19,902 bases of DNA from an uncultured Cryomorphaceae bacterium (GTDB lineage: Bacteria; Bacteroidota; Bacteroidia; Flavobacteriales; Schleiferiaceae). The notes under the pieces are model-generated. The model was not told the DNA's origin. It did no database searches and saw only the letters and a list, made by a program, of their open reading frames with translations. Shown piece after piece: positions 16,852 through 19,902 of the stretch. Both the position numbers and the translations under genes were made by a program. The number at the start of each line of letters is the position of its first letter. Within the stretch, counting starts at the first letter, position 1. The DNA lies in the NCBI GenBank assembly GCA_913049755.1, contig CAJWXO010000012.1, forward strand, positions 1-19,902. The letters are read 5' to 3'.

Positions 16852-18350
16852 TTTTTATTCCGGTTTAATATTCTATTTATAGAAGATTTTAAATCAGGAG
16901 ATAAATTTAAAATATACAGACCAAAAAGAGTCCAAATTAAAAATACCAATATTTCAAAAATTGAATAAAAAACCCCATTAAAAGAATTCGTGAATAGATG
17001 ATCAATATTTACGAAAAATAAAAAGTCCCAAAACATAAAATGGAAAAACACTCCTAAAACCAACCATATAAGTGATTTTAAAAATTTGATTCCTAGCCAC
17101 AAATCTCCTGTTAACCGATACAAGGCTACCAACTTAACTAAATTATACAAGACTATGGCAGTAAAAAATATTTGAGCAGCCCCCTCTACTCCTTTTGTTG
17201 GTATATAAATAGCACCAGCAGTTAAGGCAAATAAAATCAAAACTATGTTTGCATATAATTCCCATCTAAAGTTTTTTGATGCAACTAAAACTAAACCGCT
17301 AGGGCCTGTTGATACATTGACAAGCTGCGCAGCCGCAACCCAAAATAAAGCAGATTGACCTCCTTGGTAGCCCGCAGGAAGAATATTAAATATCCATGGA
17401 CTAACTGATAGTATAACTAAAAATAAAAAAGAAGACACTACCCACTGGGTGCTCAAACTTCGCATACCGATATGGCGAAGCTCTACCCAGTTTTCTTCAG
17501 CAACATACTTTGAAATAATAGGACGCAATGATGCATTCATGGCCTTCATAGGCATTGCAACCACGATACCAAAACTAAATGCAATACTATATTGAGCAAC
17601 TGCGGATAGTCCTAAAAAACTTCCAATCATCAGAATATCAAGTTGTCCAAATGACATTTGAGCACTAACAGTTAGTAGCATTACTAAACTATATCGAAAC
17701 ATCTCACTTTTAGGCCAAATCATATTAGCTTCAAGAATCGATAATTTTATCTTTTTAGCAGAAATAAAAATATATAAAGCATAACAACCATATCCGAGCA
17801 GCAATAAATATAAAAAAGTATCTAAACTTGAAATGATCCCCAAACCAAAAGTCACCAAAAGAATAGTAAGCAATAATTTTCTCCCTGTATCTTTTAACCA
17901 GTAAGGAACTATAACTTTCTGATAATGAATTAATTGAGAAGAATATAACTCGAAAACTATATATGTTGCCGCAAAAGGAAACACAAGCCAAAAACTTGGA
18001 TCAAAATAATCTTTCATAAAAAAGACAATTAATGAATCCCCTAATAAAATAGCAACTAGAAATAATATTAAAAGGCAAACGCTTGAAGCAAATAGCCCAG
18101 TATTTACAATCCTCCTATGCAGAGCAGAGTTTACTCTAGGGAAATAGGTAACAATAGTCTGAGGCCAACCCAAATGAGATAAGGCACCTAACAATAAAGA
18201 TGCTGAAATTACCCATCTCACTAATCCCATTTCTTCAGGATTCTGTGGGAATGCCCATGGAAATAAAATAAGACCATTCATGGCACCAAAAAAAACGCCC
18301 AAATATCCAGAAGTAAGATTCCAAATCGATTGACGTTTTACTATTCCCAT
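16848..18350 (-). CDS. Polysaccharide flippase (Wzx-like, MOP superfamily)
   Basis: The 500-residue hydrophobic protein has about 12-14 membrane segments and the general layout of O-antigen or capsule repeat-unit flippases, which move lipid-linked sugar units across the inner membrane. The N terminus (MGIVKRQSIWNLTSGYLGV) and the mid-protein segment SFGQLDILMIGSFLGLSAVAQY (about 229-250), with DILMIG followed by a VAQYSIA-type helix, are typical of this superfamily. A weak sequence signature is normal for Wzx. It overlaps the sulfotransferase gene upstream by 10 bp and the glycosyltransferase downstream by 4 bp, so the three form an operon. I see no polymerase (Wzy) or chain-length regulator in the window. 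Confidence 0.88.
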   Translation of the reverse strand: MGIVKRQSIWNLTSGYLGVFFGAMNGLILFPWAFPQNPEEMGLVRWVISASLLLGALSHLGWPQTIVTYFPRVNSALHRRIVNTGLFASSVCLLILFLVAILLGDSLIVFFMKDYFDPSFWLVFPFAATYIVFELYSSQLIHYQKVIVPYWLKDTGRKLLLTILLVTFGLGIISSLDTFLYLLLLGYGCYALYIFISAKKIKLSILEANMIWPKSEMFRYSLVMLLTVSAQMSFGQLDILMIGSFLGLSAVAQYSIAFSFGIVVAMPMKAMNASLRPIISKYVAEENWVELRHIGMRSLSTQWVVSSFLFLVILSVSPWIFNILPAGYQGGQSALFWVAAAQLVNVSTGPSGLVLVASKNFRWELYANIVLILFALTAGAIYIPTKGVEGAAQIFFTAIVLYNLVKLVALYRLTGDLWLGIKFLKSLIWLVLGVFFHFMFWDFLFFVNIDHLFTNSFNGVFYSIFEILVFLIWTLFGLYILNLSPDLKSSINRILNRNKK

Positions 18351-19192
18351 GAATCTAAATTTAAATCAGGAAATAAAAGTTTTAGCCTCTCAATAGATTC
18401 TCGGTATTCAGATTTAACTTCTTCAAGAGTATTTTTATCAACTGGATCTTTCTCAGGCATTTTTCCTGAATTAAGAAGTAAATAAAATGGCAAAATTTTC
18501 TCTTGAATCCAATGTGGAACATAACGCTGAAGTAATAAACCGATTCGATGAATAAACTTACTCTTTATTGCAACTGTCTCATTATGCTGAACAAAAACAT
18601 AATCTTTATAAAATGAAGAATCAATATCAAGGAATTCTGCGATATCGACCATGGATTCATTAGTCTTTTTTACCAAAGATTCAAAAGTGCAAACATGAAT
18701 TCTATCTGGACCTAATGCTTTTATCCATTTTCTTAAATAAAATTCATAATCACCATGAGATTTTAACACTTCATCTTGAGCATAATCTCTCCAATCCATT
18801 TTTATTCTCTTTGTTCGGTGACTTTCAAAGCGATATTGAGAATATAGTCTAGATGAAGGTTCTCTTAAAACAAAAATAACTTTAGGATTTGAAGGTAATA
18901 CAGGTATGTACTTTAAAGCATTTTTGTAATAGATATAAGGGGCTGTTGCCTCGAGCCTTATTTTAGTTTCATTTGAATCATGAGACTTGAAGTAAGAAGT
19001 GTATTTATCAATAGAATGATCAATGATGTTTGCATTTCTATTAAATCGATTTACTTCATCAGCGAAAAAAAAGGTTTCTTTAACCATTGAAGCTTTAACC
19101 TCAGGATGTGCAGATAACCAAAAATACAGAGAACTAGTTCCGCACTTAGGTGCTCCGGCAATAATGGCATTCGGAAGAGAATTTAGATTCAT
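18341..19192 (-). CDS. PAPS-dependent carbohydrate sulfotransferase
   Basis: The protein of about 283 residues is a sulfotransferase using PAPS as donor. From the chosen start, the 5'-phosphosulfate loop is AGAPKCGTSSLY (residues 12-23). The 3'-phosphate-binding segment is VIFVLREPSSRLYSQY (about 105-120), with Arg110 and Ser118. The family's K-E-T segment follows the first helix (MVKETFFFAD). Similarity is to the sulfotransferase-domain type that modifies sugars, so the target is probably a glycan made by the two downstream genes. The ATG at 19192 puts the PAPS loop at the usual distance; an upstream in-frame ATG at 19228 would add 12 residues (MLRTKHRYFGLS). It is the first gene of the operon, diverging from the YfhO-like gene. 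Confidence 0.87.
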   Translation of the reverse strand: MNLNSLPNAIIAGAPKCGTSSLYFWLSAHPEVKASMVKETFFFADEVNRFNRNANIIDHSIDKYTSYFKSHDSNETKIRLEATAPYIYYKNALKYIPVLPSNPKVIFVLREPSSRLYSQYRFESHRTKRIKMDWRDYAQDEVLKSHGDYEFYLRKWIKALGPDRIHVCTFESLVKKTNESMVDIAEFLDIDSSFYKDYVFVQHNETVAIKSKFIHRIGLLLQRYVPHWIQEKILPFYLLLNSGKMPEKDPVDKNTLEEVKSEYRESIERLKLLFPDLNLDSWE

Positions 19193-19268
19193 ACTGAGAC
19201 CAAAGTAACGATGTTTTGTTCGTAACATTGCCCTTTCGCTTTACATTGTCACCCTCTTAATCGAACCG

Positions 19269-19902
19269 ATGAAAAAAAATCTAACAATTTCTAATTTAGC
19301 CCCTCTAATAATTTTTCTTTCTGCCATCATTTATTTTTGGCCAGTAGTATTTGAAAATCAAACTATTGAGCAAGATGATATTCTTATGGGGCTTGCAAAA
19401 GGGCGCGAGATAAGAGAATTTAGAAGTGAAAATAGTCAGGAACCCCTTTGGACTAATTCGATGTTCTCAGGAATGCCTACATTTCAAATCGCAACTAATT
19501 ATCCAAATAATTGGTTATCCTATGTCCAGGGCGGAATTAATAAAATCCTTATCGAAAAATCAGGAATCTATATAATTATATCGTTAATGCTAGGGTTTTT
19601 CGCGCTCTTAAGAACGCTAAAAGTCCGACCATCTATTTCCCTTATTGGTGCCTTAGCTTTTGGATTTTCAGCATTTTTTATAATTTCTCTTGCCGCAGGG
19701 CACAATGCAAAAATAAGAACTGCAGTATATATAGCCCCTCTTTTAATGGGAGTTCTATTAACTCTTAAAGGGCGTATTTGGCTAGGTTTTGCTTTGACTG
19801 CATTATTTACTGGTCTCAGTATCCATGCAAATCATTTTCAAATCACATATTATACAGCACTGCCAATATTAACAATGGTAATTTCCTATGGCATCTATTC
19901 TT
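19269..19902 (+). CDS. YfhO-family membrane protein, 3' end cut by window edge
   Basis: The frame opens at ATG 19269 and remains open to the right edge, giving 211 visible residues of what is usually a protein of several hundred. The N terminus has a membrane segment (PLIIFLSAIIYFWPVVF) followed by a periplasmic stretch with EPLWTNSMFSGMPTFQIA and YPNNWLSY. More membrane segments follow, with LAAGHNAKIRTAVYIAPLLM and ANHFQITYYT. These are the marks of the YfhO family of Bacteroidota, which are polytopic GT-C-like proteins thought to transfer sugars on the outer side of the inner membrane. It faces away from the sulfotransferase operon, and a related role in surface glycans is plausible but unproved. 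No clear promoter was found in the 40-75 bp before it. Confidence 0.85.
   Translation, partial: MKKNLTISNLAPLIIFLSAIIYFWPVVFENQTIEQDDILMGLAKGREIREFRSENSQEPLWTNSMFSGMPTFQIATNYPNNWLSYVQGGINKILIEKSGIYIIISLMLGFFALLRTLKVRPSISLIGALAFGFSAFFIISLAAGHNAKIRTAVYIAPLLMGVLLTLKGRIWLGFALTALFTGLSIHANHFQITYYTALPILTMVISYGIYS

Overview
The window looks like ordinary chromosomal DNA from a low-GC member of the Bacteroidota, most likely a marine, Flavobacteriales-like bacterium. The signs are a TonB-dependent receptor with an N-terminal carboxypeptidase-regulatory domain, an Omp28-type thioredoxin-like lipoprotein, a pyrG-yidC gene pair, a YfhO-type membrane protein, no clear Shine-Dalgarno sites, and several matches to the Bacteroidota -7 promoter box TAnnTTTG just upstream of genes. 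The assignment rests on gene types and promoter style. I could not search a database.

Layout, left to right. (1) Positions 1-581 hold the 3' part of an FtsE-like ABC ATPase, running in from the left edge. (2) A convergent gene (594-2837, minus) encodes two glycosyltransferase domains in one chain. (3) It diverges from a long-form QueA-like gene (2878-4068, plus) across a gap of about 40 bp. (4) An Omp28-family lipoprotein (4242-5180, plus) ends at a strong two-way terminator shared with the minus-strand block. (5) That block is pyrG, then yidC, then a DUF3817 membrane protein (8947 down to 5244), with a promoter in front of pyrG. (6) Upstream on the same strand are rlmH, holA and a TonB-dependent receptor (12756 down to 8978), tightly packed or overlapping. 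(7) Diverging from rlmH is nadC, then yihY, then a chalcone-isomerase-like secreted protein (12779-15166, plus), very closely spaced. (8) The 506-bp space after it is not empty: it holds the decayed remains of a DUF2147 gene whose 3' end overlaps the next gene. (9) A minus-strand operon with overlapping stops and starts encodes a sulfotransferase, a polysaccharide flippase and a GT4 glycosyltransferase (19192 down to 15673), suggesting a sulfated surface or extracellular glycan. (10) A divergent YfhO-family gene begins at 19269 and runs off the right edge.

Most genes are housekeeping: CTP synthesis, membrane protein insertion, DNA polymerase clamp loading, 23S rRNA methylation, NAD synthesis and tRNA modification. 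I see no mobile element, CRISPR array, rRNA or tRNA, and no clear new multi-gene system. The points most worth a second look are the DUF2147 pseudogene, the fused double glycosyltransferase, the short RlmH with an altered cofactor-loop residue, the sulfotransferase-flippase-glycosyltransferase set, and promoter boxes so close to start codons that some messages may be nearly leaderless.
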